A DNA stretch of 64,000 bases from Arion vulgaris (lineage: Eukaryota > Mollusca > Gastropoda > Stylommatophora > Arionidae): contig CM036755.1 of the NCBI GenBank assembly GCA_020796225.1, forward strand, positions 38,698,806 through 38,762,805, given 5' to 3'. The notes under the pieces were generated by a model. That model was not told the DNA's origin, searched no databases, and saw only the letters and a list, made by a program, of their open reading frames with translations. The position numbers and the translations under genes are program-made. This document shows positions 32,035 through 42,935 of this stretch, in pieces (position 1 is the stretch's first letter; the number at the start of each line of letters is the position of its first letter).

Positions 32035-32580
32035 CCTTCATATAACTTGTTCCGAGCAGAACTTTACCACCCCAACAGTCCTTCAGAATGTCTTTCTCTC
32101 ATAGGCCAGATGTCCCGCCTCTGCAGCCGTCATGTTCAAACCAGAAGTTACATCCTGAATCCATCTTCTCCATGGTCTTCCTCTTCTCCTCTTTGCCGGT
32201 ATGCCTCCTTCCATAATATTCTTCTCCAGCCCTTCGTGTATTTTTATATGTTCAAAATATCTTAATTTTCTCTTTCTTATTTGTAGCATTAGCGAGTTTT
32301 CTTTGATTTTGAGTTCTGTCTGGATATATCAATTTTTCTCTTCACTGTCCATTATAAACGGAGGACTCTTCTGTAACACTTATATTCAAAAGCATATATA
32401 TGTTTTTCCACTACCTTGTTAAATGTCCATGTTTCACACCGTACGTTGCCACTGGGAATATGCATGCTTTTAGTATTCTGATCTTTGTTTTCCTATCAAT
32501 TCCGTTCCATAGGCCTACTGTTTTTAGTTGTTTATAATTTTTGTAAAACCTTGTTTGTTCTTCTCTTCTATCACATTGCT
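32035..32580 (-). pseudogene. LINE-b RT C-terminal fragment
   Basis: Minus strand: LQIRKRKLRYFEHIKIHEG, GGIPAKRRRGRPWRRWIQDV, AAEAGHLAYER. Upstream part ATYGVKHGHLT-like. Confidence 0.82.
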
Positions 32581-32729
32581 ATTCTGATTTACATGCAGTA
32601 TCTCTTCCTCACATTTTGTCGAATATAAGTAACACTAAATTTAGTTTGATATGTGAATCCTCCCTTTTTCCAATTTAGTTATACATTCACAAATTACTGC
32701 TACATGGTCACTGTTAATATTGAGTAGGC

Positions 32730-32840
32730 TCATCAATCAAAATAGAACTGGTACGGTCAGTCGCTGGACGCTGTTGGAGATATTGCGAAGGACATCGGAG
32801 CACCTATGGACATGTCCGGAGTACAATGAAGATATTCCAA
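32730..32840 (+). pseudogene. LINE-i snippet
   Basis: Frameshifted RSVAGRCWRYCEGHRST / SEHLWTCPEYNEDI. A LINE-e snippet (minus) follows at 32850-32940. Confidence 0.5.
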
Positions 32841-32944
32841 ACTGAAACCATCTGTTTTGTGGTCTTCTTTTCTGATGTAGAAGACTCTGTATATTGTGGG
32901 GTTTTGATGCATTATTATTAAGTGGCCAAACTAAAACTAAATAT

Positions 32945-33700
32945 TGCAGTCTGAGTCTGGTCATGTTTGTAATAGTTTGAAAACCGTTCTGAGAATAACG
33001 AAAATCTCACATCTGTCGTGAATGAGCGAGACATGTGAATTACGCATGCGTGAATTTCGGCATCAGAAGCGCCTATGGAGACACTTCCTACCTGGACGGA
33101 GGAAAGGAATGTTTACACAAGTAACATGTTCGTCTGTAGAGACTTTCAATATTACTTGGTGATATCCGTACAACCAGAGTATAGAGAAAATACGATATCG
33201 TTGTTTGTCGTGAAATTGCCATATGTAAGTTGATTTTGTTCAGTTTGTGTTCTTGTTTTTGTCCGAAATGTATGAACAGAAATGAGAAATGTCATACTCA
33301 AGACTAAGTCTAAGCCACTCTAAGCTAGTAAGTGAAAGTGTATTTATTATTAATAATATTATTACTAAGTAACTTAGACTTAGGAATTCTAAGGCAGTAT
33401 AGTATACAGAGTCAACTGAAGTATTATGTATTTTAACATTTAAAATTTGCCATTGGGTAGTTTGTAATCAGAGTTTGCTGTTAGACCGTCCAGGTGTAAC
33501 TAATGTTTGTTAGTAGCAGTTTAAAAAAAATATTATATTTTCGTAAAGTAAAGTTCCAAAGTTCTTCACCACACAACGATTCTAATTGAGTATTTCACAT
33601 TTGATAAGCAGTTTATCAAGTCCAAGATAAATATTAGTTTATTGTTGTTGTTATTTTGAAACAACGTTGTTTACTATTTTAAACAAACATTTAGTATTTG
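32945..33700. other. Unique intergenic stretch
   Basis: No repeat family member recognised. It contains the candidate promoter and first exon described separately. Confidence 0.35.
33040..33224 (+). promoter_or_regulatory. Candidate promoter and noncoding first exon, possibly of STK33
   Basis: A repeat-free patch with relatively high GC and a palindromic ACGCATGCGT (NRF1-like). It also has a weak RFX X-box-like GTCTCCATAGGCGC on the minus strand, and a good donor ATAT/GTAAGTTG at 33225. No ORF is present. It could be the 5' leader of STK33, whose coding exon at 45021 has an acceptor in front and so must have an upstream exon. Speculative. Confidence 0.25.
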
Positions 33701-33702
33701 AA

Positions 33703-33938
33703 AAGTTCTAAAGGCGAAGGATTGATTGACTTCATTGGTTGCACCGGGTTTCCCCAATGGTTCCGTCGCTCTCGACAGAAATGGTACGACACCTGCCTAG
33801 AGTGTTGCGCAAAGCACAAACTGTGTAGCTCCAGCAACAATTTTAGGTATCTCATGGAAAATTGCACATGGAATTTGAACCTACAACCTTCAGAACGTCA
33901 GGCAAACGTCTTAACCACTTCACCATAGAGACCCTCCC
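33703..33938 (-). mobile_element. SINE-1 copy, diverged
   Basis: Minus strand: GGGTCTCTATGGTGAAGTGG head, GGTTCAAATTCC B box, CTCTGTCGAG-like body. Confidence 0.78.
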
Positions 33939-34136
33939 TCCTCCTCCTCTTTAGTATTTAAGAAGCTGTGTAACCAAAATTGATTCCATAAGCAATTTGG
34001 GCCCATTGATCGATAGCTTGAACATATTACACAGAAACAATTACAGTGCATTTATGGTTGATATTATTATATTTACACATTGCAATATCATTACTGGACA
34101 TGTTTTTGTGGTAAATCAGATATCATATGTGTCACG

Positions 34137-34139
<3 letters not shown>

Positions 34140-34220
<81 letters not shown>
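34140..34220. repeat. (TA)~40
   Basis: An 80-bp dinucleotide run. The flanks 33940-34140 and 34220-34460 are unrecognised. Confidence 0.97.
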
Positions 34221-34221
<1 letters not shown>

Positions 34222-34462
34222 AAAACCATGTCAAAACATACATATATTATCCATAGGACTAAGTTTCTTTATTTTCTCATCATACATATATAATGCTTTC
34301 CTGAGAATATGAAGGCACATATCCCCACATTTTTTCCATGAATTTGTTTGTTTCAGTATTGTTAACTTTATTTTGATATCTCAGTTTTGTGTCAACTGTG
34401 AAAGAAGGCTAATATTTTTGACATCTTGAACTTTATAATAATTGGTTAACATTATATGGCTT

Positions 34463-34685
34463 TTGGAGCATCTGACCGAATGGATTAGTGCTGCTCCTTC
34501 GGGAGACCCGTGTTCAATTCACGGTACGGTCAAGGTGTTTTTTCTGCTGCAGCATACATGAAAATTCCTAACCTGAGCAGCTTCGCAGTGATTACACTAG
34601 TAATGCTGCCATTAAATTCCAGAGGCTCTTGTCCCACCTGTACTACACCCCCCTAAAAGTGGTACGACAGGCAGTAACGACAGTT
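34463..34685 (+). mobile_element. SINE-3 copy
   Basis: CTGACCGAATGGATTAGTGC, B box GTGTTCAATTCACGG, end GTAACGACAGTT. Confidence 0.78.
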
Positions 34686-34689
34686 TTAA

Positions 34690-36105
34690 AATTTTGTTAT
34701 TGCTTTCTTTCTTTCTGTTATCCAATACTGTTTTACCTCACAGCATCAGGATAAGAAGGGGTTTTCTAGAATGAGCCCCTGTGTATGCTTCATAAATAGT
34801 CTTTTGTTACCTCTGTTATCTCTGAGGTCCATCTTTTGCGTGACCGGCCTTTTGCTTTGTATCCATTGTATCGGAGCAACATCGCTCTTTGAGGTGCCCT
34901 GTCTGTTGGTAATCTGCTTATGTAGCCGAACCATTTAGTTTGCTGTTTCTTGAGGAAGTTTAGTACTGATGTTGTACCCACTCTTTTCCTGATGTCTTCA
35001 TTTCTCAACCAGTCTCTTCTTGTTAACCCCAGCATTCTGTGTAGACACTTCATCTCTGTCGTGACTAGTTCTCTTCTATCATTTGATGTCAGCGTCCAGG
35101 TTTGGCACTGGTAACATAATGTGGGGAGAAAAATTGTGTTGAACATTGCTCTTGTTGTGTTCATGGTGACATGTTTGCATTTTAAAATTGGCTCCATTTG
35201 TCCTATCACTTGATTTGTTTTGTTGCATCTGTGTTGAATTTCATTAGTTATTCTTCCGTTTGCTGAAAAAATGTCCCTAGATATGTAAAGTCGTTGACTT
35301 GTTTTAATTGATGTTTGCCAATGGAGATATTGGTAGTGTTTTGCTCTCTGGCGAATGTCATTACTTCTGTTTTGTCAATGTTTATTCTCATGTTGTATTC
35401 GTTACATGCTAACTGGAGTCTGTTAATGTGTTGCTGTAGCTGTTCTTCTATTGTTGATATGATTGCCTGATCATCTGCAAAAAGAAATTCATTTAAGAGT
35501 TCCCCAAGATTGTTTCCTTCGCTGGTGTTACCTGTTTTACAGATTTGGGCGATATATGTGATGAACAGCAGCAGGGATAGTACACATCCTTGTCTTACTC
35601 CTGACCGTACATATAATTTTTCTGATAGTCTTGTGTTTGTTTGAATCGTACAATGGCTGTTTATATAGAGGCTCTTTGCCCGAGTGGTTACCGGGGCCCA
35701 AATTTGAGGTTGTAAAGAATAGAACCACTGTTACCTGCCATGCATGTCGAAGAGGCGACTAAGGAGGTTTGGCTGAAATCGGATGCACATGTCCTAAACG
35801 TGTAGAAGTCTATGTGTTTAGGGGCCTACCAAACCAATGTGCAACGTATACACGTTCTTGACAAAGATCAAACATGTCACAGAGAGTGATTAAAATTGGT
35901 CGTAAAGAACGAACGCAAAGAAGAAGAAGATAGAGGCTCTTGCATAGATTGATTAGGTGGTCATTAACCCCATAGATTGACAATACTTTCCACAACTTGT
36001 GCCTATCTATGCGGTCGAACGCTTTTTCCTGTTCTACAAAAACAATGTGCAGGTGTTTGTCGAATTTGACAGTCCTTTCCACTAACTGCCGGAGGGCAAA
36101 TATTG
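34690..36105 (-). pseudogene. LINE-a reverse transcriptase, longest copy, split by SINE-B
   Basis: From high to low: VEQEKAFDRIDRHKLWKVL, (SINE-B), SGVRQGCVLSLLLFITYIAQ, NEFLFADDQAII (catalytic FADD), ACNEYNMRINIDKTEVM, then TLCYQCQTWTLTSNDRRE and KKQQTKWFGYISRLPTD. The palm motifs are legible across several frames. Confidence 0.88.
35677..35929 (+). mobile_element. SINE-B copy with 12-bp TSD
   Basis: The TSD ATAGAGGCTCTT lies at 35665-35676 and 35930-35941. 253 bp with an AAGAAGAAG tail. Removing it restores the LINE-a reading INLCKSLYINSHC. Confidence 0.93.
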
Positions 36106-36362
36106 CGTATGTGCAGCTTCTGTTCTAAGACACCTCATCTCTGTCGTTTCGATTTTCCGCTCATTAGCTGCTGTTATTGGCCATGTTTGACACTGGTAAC
36201 ATAGTGTTGGTCAGAAAAACGTTCTCAACTAAAACAAATCTCATAAGAACGATTTTCTGGCCAACACTATGTTACCAGTGTCAAACATGGCCAATAACAG
36301 CAGCTAATGAGCGGGAAATTGTAACGACAGAGATGAGATATCTTAGAAGAGCTGCAGGTGTG
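36105..36362. repeat. Long inverted repeat (foldback) of LINE-c
   Basis: Arms of about 110 bp (36107-36222 and 36249-36362) are nearly perfect reverse complements around a ~26-bp spacer. The palindromic core carries GCCAACACTATGTTACCAG. Confidence 0.88.
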
Positions 36363-36530
36363 ACCAAAAAAAGACAAAATTAGAAATGAAGAAATCAGAA
36401 GAAGACTGGACGTGAAACCAGTCATTCAGTTCATAAAAGAACAACAGATTAAATTGTTTGGACACCTGACCAGAATGCTCTGGTATCGCCTACCACAAAG
36501 AGCCACACAGAAAAAGTATAATGAGTACCT
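36210..36530 (+). pseudogene. LINE-c RT C-terminal fragment
   Basis: Frames give RTIFWPTLCYQCQTWPITAA, EQQIKLFGHLTRMLWYRLPQ. One frameshift near 36375. Confidence 0.82.
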
Positions 36531-36534
36531 CACA

Positions 36535-36722
36535 GCCATGACTAGTTTTCTTCTTGATACTCCCAGCATTTTGCGTGAACACTTCATCTCTGTCATGACT
36601 AGTTTTCTTCTTGATACTCCCAGCATTTTGCGTGGACACTTCATTTCTGCCATGACTAGTTTTCTTCTTGATACTCCCAGCATTTTGCGTGGACACTTCA
36701 TCTCTGTCGTGACTAGGTTTGA
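36535..36722 (-). repeat. 57-bp tandem repeat made from LINE-a RT
   Basis: Starts at 36538, 36595, 36652 and 36709. Each unit encodes 19 residues on the minus strand (TEMKCPRKMLGVSRRKLVM), so the expansion is in frame. Confidence 0.88.
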
Positions 36723-36794
36723 GATAGAAAACGGCACACAATCGAATTGAGTGGATACCTTTAGTCTCTGCCTTATGTGACAAGGGCTGATGTT

Positions 36795-36930
36795 GATATA
36801 AGGAAGACTGCAGTAAAACTATGTAGCAATGGTGAAACACGTAATAGCAAAGTACTGTAGTTTTACCAAATACAAAAACAATACACAGCGACGTTTCGAC
36901 CAAAAAGCCGTTATCAAGCAAAGGATGCAA
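36795..36930 (-). mobile_element. PLE 3' tail fragment
   Basis: The reverse complement gives TTGATAACGGCTTTTTGGTC then GAAACGTCGCTG, and the TTTCACCATTGCTACATAG motif. Confidence 0.75.
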
Positions 36931-37034
36931 CAGAAGTGAAGAAATTCACTTCTTACACGGCATACAACATATAGAATCAAACAACAAATTCCTAACTGCC
37001 ATCAAATGAAAATCTGTAACTTAAAAATGAGTTG

Positions 37035-37690
37035 TATCCTTTCCTTGATAAAGGCCTTCTTTCGTCGCCTCTGTTATCTCTGAGGCCCACTTTTGCGTGG
37101 CCGGCCTTTTGCTTTGTATCCACTGTATTGGAGTACCATTGGTCTTGACGGCGCACTGTCTGTTGGTAATCTGTTTATTACGCCGAATTATTTAATTTGT
37201 TTTTTATTGATGAAGTTCAGAAATGATGTTGTATCCACTTTTTCCCTGTCTTCATTTTTCAACCAGTCTCTTCTTGTTACTCCCAGCATTCTGTGTAAAC
37301 ACTTCATCTCTGTCGTGACTAGTTCTCTTCTTGTGTCACTCTAGCATTTCTAATGTGAAAGATTTGTGACTAGTTCTCTTCTTGTTACTCCCAGCATTCT
37401 CTTGTGTAAACACTTCATCTCTGTCGTGACTAGTTTTCTTCTATCATTTGATGTCAGTGTCTAGGTTTGGCACTGGTAGCATAATGTTGGGAGAAAGATT
37501 GTGTTGAACATTGCTCTTTTAGTATTAATGGTGACATGTTTGCATTTTAAAATTGGTGCCATTTGTCCTATTATGTGATTTGCGTTGTTGCATCTGTGTT
37601 GGATTTCGATAGTAATTCTTTCATTTGCTGAAAAAATGTTCCCTAGTTTGTTTCCTTTATTAGTCGAATGTCCAAGGTTCGATTCCATAG
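37035..37690 (-). pseudogene. LINE-a fragment with internal duplication
   Basis: From high to low: ANERITIEIQHRCNNANHII, TLCYQCQT. The EMKCLHRMLGVTRR segment is repeated two to three times (37260-37440). A PLE-like TTGATAAAGGCC lies at 37038-37050. Confidence 0.75.
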
Positions 37691-37714
37691 TTATTTAATG
37701 TCGTCATACGTTAA

Positions 37715-37967
37715 AACAGTACCCCCGGCAACATAAGACTGCCTAGATCAGACGGGAAAACCAAAATAAGACCGACTAGCTAAAACCAAAATTCATGTTT
37801 AATTGGGGCTGGTTTTGTATATGTTTGATAGAACACTGTAAACTTTTTTGTTGTTGTAATTTTACTCAATTCTGTGAGCCCATAGTTTATTTATTGATGA
37901 AAAATGTTAATAATACTGATATTCCTTATTGTTAAATTTAACTTATTACATAATATAACCTTGATTT
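37715..37967 (+). repeat. Dispersed repeat F
   Basis: CCCCGGCAACATAAGACTG to AATACTGATATTCCTTATTG. Confidence 0.75.
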
Positions 37968-37979
37968 ATCATGTTGTGT

Positions 37980-38178
37980 GCCCGCCTGCCCAGCGTGTTC
38001 GTAGCGCTTTGGACGATGGGTGACAAGCCCCCTGTGAGTGTGGTTCAGTTCCGCGGGCTAGCAGAAAAGTCACAGGTTCTCCAGTTTTACGGTGTTCGTG
38101 GCACCGAACCGAAGGGTTACGATGTCCATGGCACCGAGCCGAAGAGCTGAAAGCTCAAGTGCTTCTGGATCGGAAAAA
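37980..38178 (+). mobile_element. SINE-2 copy with 12-bp TSD
   Basis: ATCATGTTGTGT at 37968-37979 and 38179-38190. Head GCCCGCCTGCCCAGCGTGTT, tail GGATCGGAAAAAA. Confidence 0.9.
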
Positions 38179-38190
38179 ATCATGTTGTGT

Positions 38191-38590
38191 TATTTTTAAT
38201 ATGAACTCGTCTTTATGCAACAATACCGGAATGCGAGGTCACGCGACGGTTGTGATCTTATTTCTTAGAATTTTTATCTGAGCCCGCCGGCCGTATGTTA
38301 TCGGAGGACAAGGTTAAAAACATATGTCTACAAAATTATTTATAAATATCTCCACTATTCAAAACCTATTAGCGCCGATACTGCCGTAAATTATGTATTA
38401 CGACACTAATTGCTTGCTTAGGGAGTGTGATTTAGTGTGTTAAATTTGCGGTTCATATTTCGTGAATCGATTTTGTAGGTTATTCCAACCGATCACCACG
38501 CTGTTTGTACATTTAGCGTTAATTGTTGCTCTTTTTTTTAAATCCTCTTCTTTCTATCTTTTTTTTTTTTGTTTTTTTTTTGGGTCAAAC
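38191..38590. other. No recognised gene
   Basis: Unique-looking, ending in T-runs. The patch CGGCCGTATGTTATCGGAGG is shared with 48690-48715. Confidence 0.35.
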
Positions 38591-39030
38591 TGCTACCGGG
38601 TTGTTGTCCAGGGTCGTGGTTTTCTGTTTTTGTCTTGCGCTGTTCTGGTGGCTTGGTGATTGTTATTTTTGCTCTTTGACAGGATTCTGCTATTCCATCT
38701 AACCATCTTTTTTGGGGTCTTCCTCTCGCCTTATTTCCTGATGTTCTGTTGTAGAAGACTGTATACTGTGGAGTTTGGATGCATTCTTAATAAGTGGCCA
38801 AACCACTTCATTCTTTGTTTCTCAGTGTAATTTATGCAAGGTTCTGTGCCAACTTTCTTTCTTATGCTGATGTTGGTGACTCTGTATTTTCTGGTGTTGT
38901 TGATAACATTTTGCCGGCACCACATTTCACATGTAGTTATTTTTTGCGACTATGCTTTGCTCAGTGTCCATGTTTGGCTCTTGTATCAAAAAGTAGGCAT
39001 GAAAATGTTGTTGATCATCTTTTGTATGTA
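38590..39030 (-). pseudogene. LINE-e fragment
   Basis: Minus strand: YRVTNISIRKKVGTEPCINY, KQRMKWFGHLLRMHPNSTVY. Confidence 0.82.
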
Positions 39031-39074
39031 GGGGATAAAAGCCTCATTAAGCCGAGGCACACCTTTTATATCAT

Positions 39075-39290
39075 GACTGCTCTTCTCTTTTTTGAACTGC
39101 CAAGAGTTATTTTCCGTGCTCAAATTGAACACTAGACTTACGTTTTATCGTCCATCTCCGATAGGACTAGGAAACTCGATCTCACCTAGAGATCTAAAAA
39201 AATCCAGATGGCTCCACGAGGAAGCGAACCTGGTACATTTGGCACGAGACAGCGAGCACCTAACCTCTACGCCACAGAGACCTCTACCAA
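39075..39290 (-). mobile_element. SINE-E copy (tRNA-derived)
   Basis: Minus strand: CTCTGTGGCGTAGAGGTTAG A-box region, B box GGTTCGCTTCC, body ending ACTCTTGGCAGTTC. A second, partial copy lies at 42175-42281. Confidence 0.75.
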
Positions 39291-39539
39291 ACAAGAAATA
39301 ATAATAATAGTTGTTTACAAGGCTGTCGACAAACGCTAGAAACCAATGTTTAATCGATTTGCAGTTCTGCTTCACGTATCCAGAACATTTGTAAAGAAAA
39401 CGATTAACTTGATCTGTTAACTTTATTATATTTTAAGTATCAGCTTGTTCTGTCAACTGTGCTGTGTTTGTGTAGTAGTTTGCTCTGTCCACTGTACTGT
39501 GTTTGTGTAGTAGTTTGTTCTGTCAACTGTACTCTCTCT

Positions 39540-40032
39540 CTCTGTCTTTTAAAACCCGGATTGGGGCATAGGCCCTCAATCAACTCATGCTAAGACTTCC
39601 TATCTCTAGCTTTCTCCTGCAGCTCCTTCCAGCTCTTCTTTATATTGTTGATCTCTGCCTCTAAATCTCGTCTCCGTGTATTTCTCGACATTCCCTTCTT
39701 TCGCTGTCCTTGCTGGTTCCAGGAAAGGACCATTTTTTGTTATATTTCCCTCAGATTTTCGCAAAGTATATCCTATCCAACGCAAGCGTCTATTTTAAAC
39801 TTCTTTGTGCACTGAAATCTGTCTTGTTCTCTCCATAAGTTCCTCATTTGTGTCCATATCAAACCATCTCAGTCCCTCTATTCTGCGCAGACACCAGTTG
39901 ATGAATGTTTGCAATTTATGCGTTATTATTTTAGTAGTTCTCCGTGTTTCTGACCCATACAGCAGAACTGCTTTAAACATTAGAGTTAAATATCTTAATT
40001 TTTGTTCTAGATTTCATTTCTATAGACTTCCA
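39540..40032 (-). pseudogene. LINE-j RT C-terminal fragment inside the minisatellite
   Basis: Minus strand: KAVLLYGSETRRTTKIITHK, FINWCLRRIEGLRWFDMDTN, then RQISVHKEV and WVGHTLRKSEGN-like sequence. Confidence 0.75.
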
Positions 40033-40396
40033 TAGCTGTACTGTGTTTGTGTAGTAATTTGTTCTGTCAACTGTACTGTGTTTGTGTAGTAGTTTGTTCT
40101 GTCAACTGTACTATGTTTGTGTAGTAATTTGTTCTGTCAACTGTACTATGTTTGTGTAGTAATTTGTTCTGTCAACTGTACTGTGTTTGTGTAGTAATTT
40201 GTTCTGTCAACTGTGCTATGTTTGTGTAGTAATTTGTTCTGTCAACTGTACTATGTTTGTGTAGTAATTTGTTCTGTCAACTGTACTGTGTTTGTGTAGT
40301 AATTTGTTCTGTCAACTGTACTATGTTTGTGTAGTAATTTGTTCTGTCAACTGTACTATGTTTGTGTAGTAATTTGTTATGTCAACCATATTGTGT

Positions 40397-40652
40397 AGTC
40401 TTCTTTGAACGCTTCATATTGACCACTTGTTAACCACTATTTGTGATTTGCTTGTGATCCAAGCCTAAGCGCGATTGTACGTTGTGCGAGATATGCGCCC
40501 ACAAGTAGGCCAGCACATCCGATTTCTGTGACGCTTTTTATTTACTAGGGTAGCTTCCAAAGACCCCTACCTCAGTCACCTCTTACAACATGCCTTGTAG
40601 GTCACAGTGTTACTATTCTTTGCCCCTTGAGCTCCCGACAACACACAGGCAG
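40397..40652 (-). mobile_element. SINE-A copy inside the minisatellite
   Basis: Full-length minus copy. It separates the 34-bp units from the 31-bp units. Confidence 0.87.
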
Positions 40653-41049
40653 TGTGTTTAGTAATTTGCTTTGTCAACTGTACTCTGTGTAGTAATTTGT
40701 TCTGTCAACTGTACTCTGTGTAGTAATTTGTTCTGTCAACTGTACTCTGTGTAGTAATTTGCTTTGTCAACTGTACTCTGTGTAGTAATTTGCTTTGTCA
40801 ACTGTACTCTGTGTAGTAATTTGCTTTGTCAACTGTACTCTGTGTAGTAATTTGTTCTGTCAACTGTACTCTGTGTAGTAATTTGTTCTGTCAACTGTAC
40901 TCTGTGTAGTAATTTGCTTTGTCAACTGTACTCTGTGTAGTAATTTGCTTTGTCAACTGTACTCTGTGTAGTAATTTGTTGTCATAGACTAGTTTAGAAT
41001 GACTGCGACAGACAGTGGACACGTCACACAGGACGGATGCGCATTTAGT

Positions 41050-41725
41050 GCTGCAGTCATGCAGTCATAAAACCTTACAATAAAACTCCAGAACGTAGAC
41101 ATAAAACAAACAATTGAGGCCAAATACTTACAATTTTCACAGCAGATGGAAGTATCGATAGCGAAATCAGCAATCGTTGCACAAAACCTAACCAAGTACT
41201 GGGACAGTTAACACCACTGTTGTCACATAAAGAGATACTGCTAACAACTAAAGCAAATCTCATAAGAACGATTTTCTGGCCAACACTATGTTACCAGTGT
41301 TAAACATGGCCAATAACAGCAGCTAATGAGCGAACAATCATAACGACAGAGATGAGGTGTCTTAGAAGAGCTGCGGTGTGACAATAAGAGACAAAATTAC
41401 AAATGAAGAAATCAGAAGGAGACTGGATGTGAAACCAGTCATGAAATTCATAAAAGAACAACAGATTAAATGGTTTGGACACCTGACCAGAATGCCCTGG
41501 TATCGCCTACCACAGAGAGCCACACAGAAAAAGTATAATGAGTACAAGGCAAGAGGAAGACCACGCAAAGATGGAGCGACGGCATCAAGAACAGCCTTAC
41601 GAATATGAATATCAGCTTACAAAGTGCCTTAAAACAAGCACACACAAGATCACTACGTCTCCCCACCCCAACACTTCTATAAAGAAGTAAATGGTGGAAG
41701 AGAAGAAGAAAGAAGAAGTCATGGA
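41050..41725 (+). pseudogene. LINE-c RT C-terminal fragment with intact 3' end
   Basis: TIEAKYLQFSQQMEVSIA-like start, RTIFWPTLCYQC, RDKITNEEIRRRLDVKPVMK, EQQIKWFGHLTRMPWYRLPQ. Ends in AGTAAATGGTGGAAGAG and a (GAA)n tail. Confidence 0.85.
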
Positions 41726-41954
41726 AGCCAAGTTTCGACAACGACACGCTACTAGATGATGATAATAAAGACTACGACATGAATGTACGGTACAATAGGA
41801 CACGCAGTCAGAATGTAATGATTATAGTTTCAATCGGTTCTACGATAAACAATCGTTCGATACTTTGAATACATGTGGCTACATTTATCGATCCAGCACT
41901 CGCCCAAATCGCATGCATTCTGACAAGATTAGGTATCGATTACCATAGCTGACA

Positions 41955-42092
41955 TAAGATTGATTGACTGATAGAACCATCATCATTGCACTTCGGTGAG
42001 TAACCATGTGTGCTCCGATCTCTTTCTTACACAGGAAGATCTCAGCTGCAGTGTGCGAACTCATTAGCACCGGCTTGAGTCCCCAATGTAAT
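41955..42092 (+). repeat. Dispersed repeat D
   Basis: TTGCACTTCGGTGAGTAACC to GTGCGAACTCATTAGCAC. Confidence 0.68.
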
Positions 42093-42174
42093 TAAAAATA
42101 TGATGACCATATTTTGTTTACATTTTATATTTTAATCTTTCTAACTAATGTTACTCGGGCGGCGACTTTCCAGC

Positions 42175-42281
42175 CTGCTCTTCTCGATTTTGAACTGTCA
42201 AGTTTCTTTTACGTGCTCAACTTGAATACGATACCTACGTTTTATCCTCCGTCTCTGATATGACTAGGAACTCGATCTTAC
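42175..42281 (-). mobile_element. SINE-E 3' fragment
   Basis: CGATTTTGAACTGTCAAG to ACTAGGAACTCGATCTTACC. Confidence 0.6.
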
Positions 42282-42293
42282 CTACACTGAGAT

Positions 42294-42505
42294 TTTTTTT
42301 TTTTTTTTTCCCGATCCAGAAGCACTTCAGCTGAAAGCTCTTCGGCTCGGTGTCATAGACATCGTAACCCTTCGGCTCGGTGCCACGAACACCGTAAATC
42401 TGGGAACCTGTAGCTTTTCTGCCAGTCCGCGGAGTTGAACCCGCACTTACAGAGGACTAGTCACCCGTAGTTCAACGCGCTACGAACACGCTGGGCACGC
42501 GGGCG
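42294..42505 (-). mobile_element. SINE-2 copy with 12-bp TSD
   Basis: CTACACTGAGAT at 42282-42293 and 42506-42517. The poly(T) at 42294-42310 is the element's poly(A) tail. Inserted in or next to SINE-E. Confidence 0.93.
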
Positions 42506-42534
42506 CTACACTGAGATAAGGTGATTCCCTGGAG

Positions 42535-42935
42535 AAATATCCTGATGGCTTCACGATTTTTACTCAAGTACATCATATCTTATTCCATCATGGGCATGAT
42601 CAGCAGTGAACGACTAAGATGGTTGGGGCATGTGAGAAGAATGGAAACTATTCGCATACCAAAACAAGTGTTGTTCTGTCAACTTTCGGAGGGGAAGAGG
42701 CACCAGGGCACACCACTGCTCAGATATAAAGATGTCTGCAAAGCCTCAATGAAAAACTTTTCTATAGGTCCCAGCACATGGGAAAAACTAGCTGATGACA
42801 GAGTTGTGTGAAAGCTATATTGCGCAAGGGCATCGAGTCTTTGAGAAGAGACTTATGTATGAGCTGAAAGACAAGAGAGAAATCGAAAACTCAGAAGTTG
42901 TCACAGTAAAACACTTGTCAGTTGACCGTCTGTAA
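42535..42935 (+). pseudogene. LINE-d-like RT C-terminal fragment
   Basis: MISSERLRWLGHVRRMETIR, IPKQVLFCQLSEGKRHQG, YKDVCKASMKNFSIGPSTWE. 96 codons open. Confidence 0.8.

Larger units (their letters stand above)
39436..40985 (+). repeat. 31-34-bp minisatellite split by two insertions
   Basis: Units GTAGTAATTTGTTCTGTCAA then CTGTACTATGTTTGT (34 bp) at 39440-39535 and 40030-40395. A shorter 31-bp variant ending ACTCTGT occurs at 40655-40985. The interruptions are listed separately. Confidence 0.9.

Noticed and set aside
34140..34220. IYIYIY ORFs over TA runs (also 26262 and 27896)
   Set aside because: Simple dinucleotide repeats read as protein.
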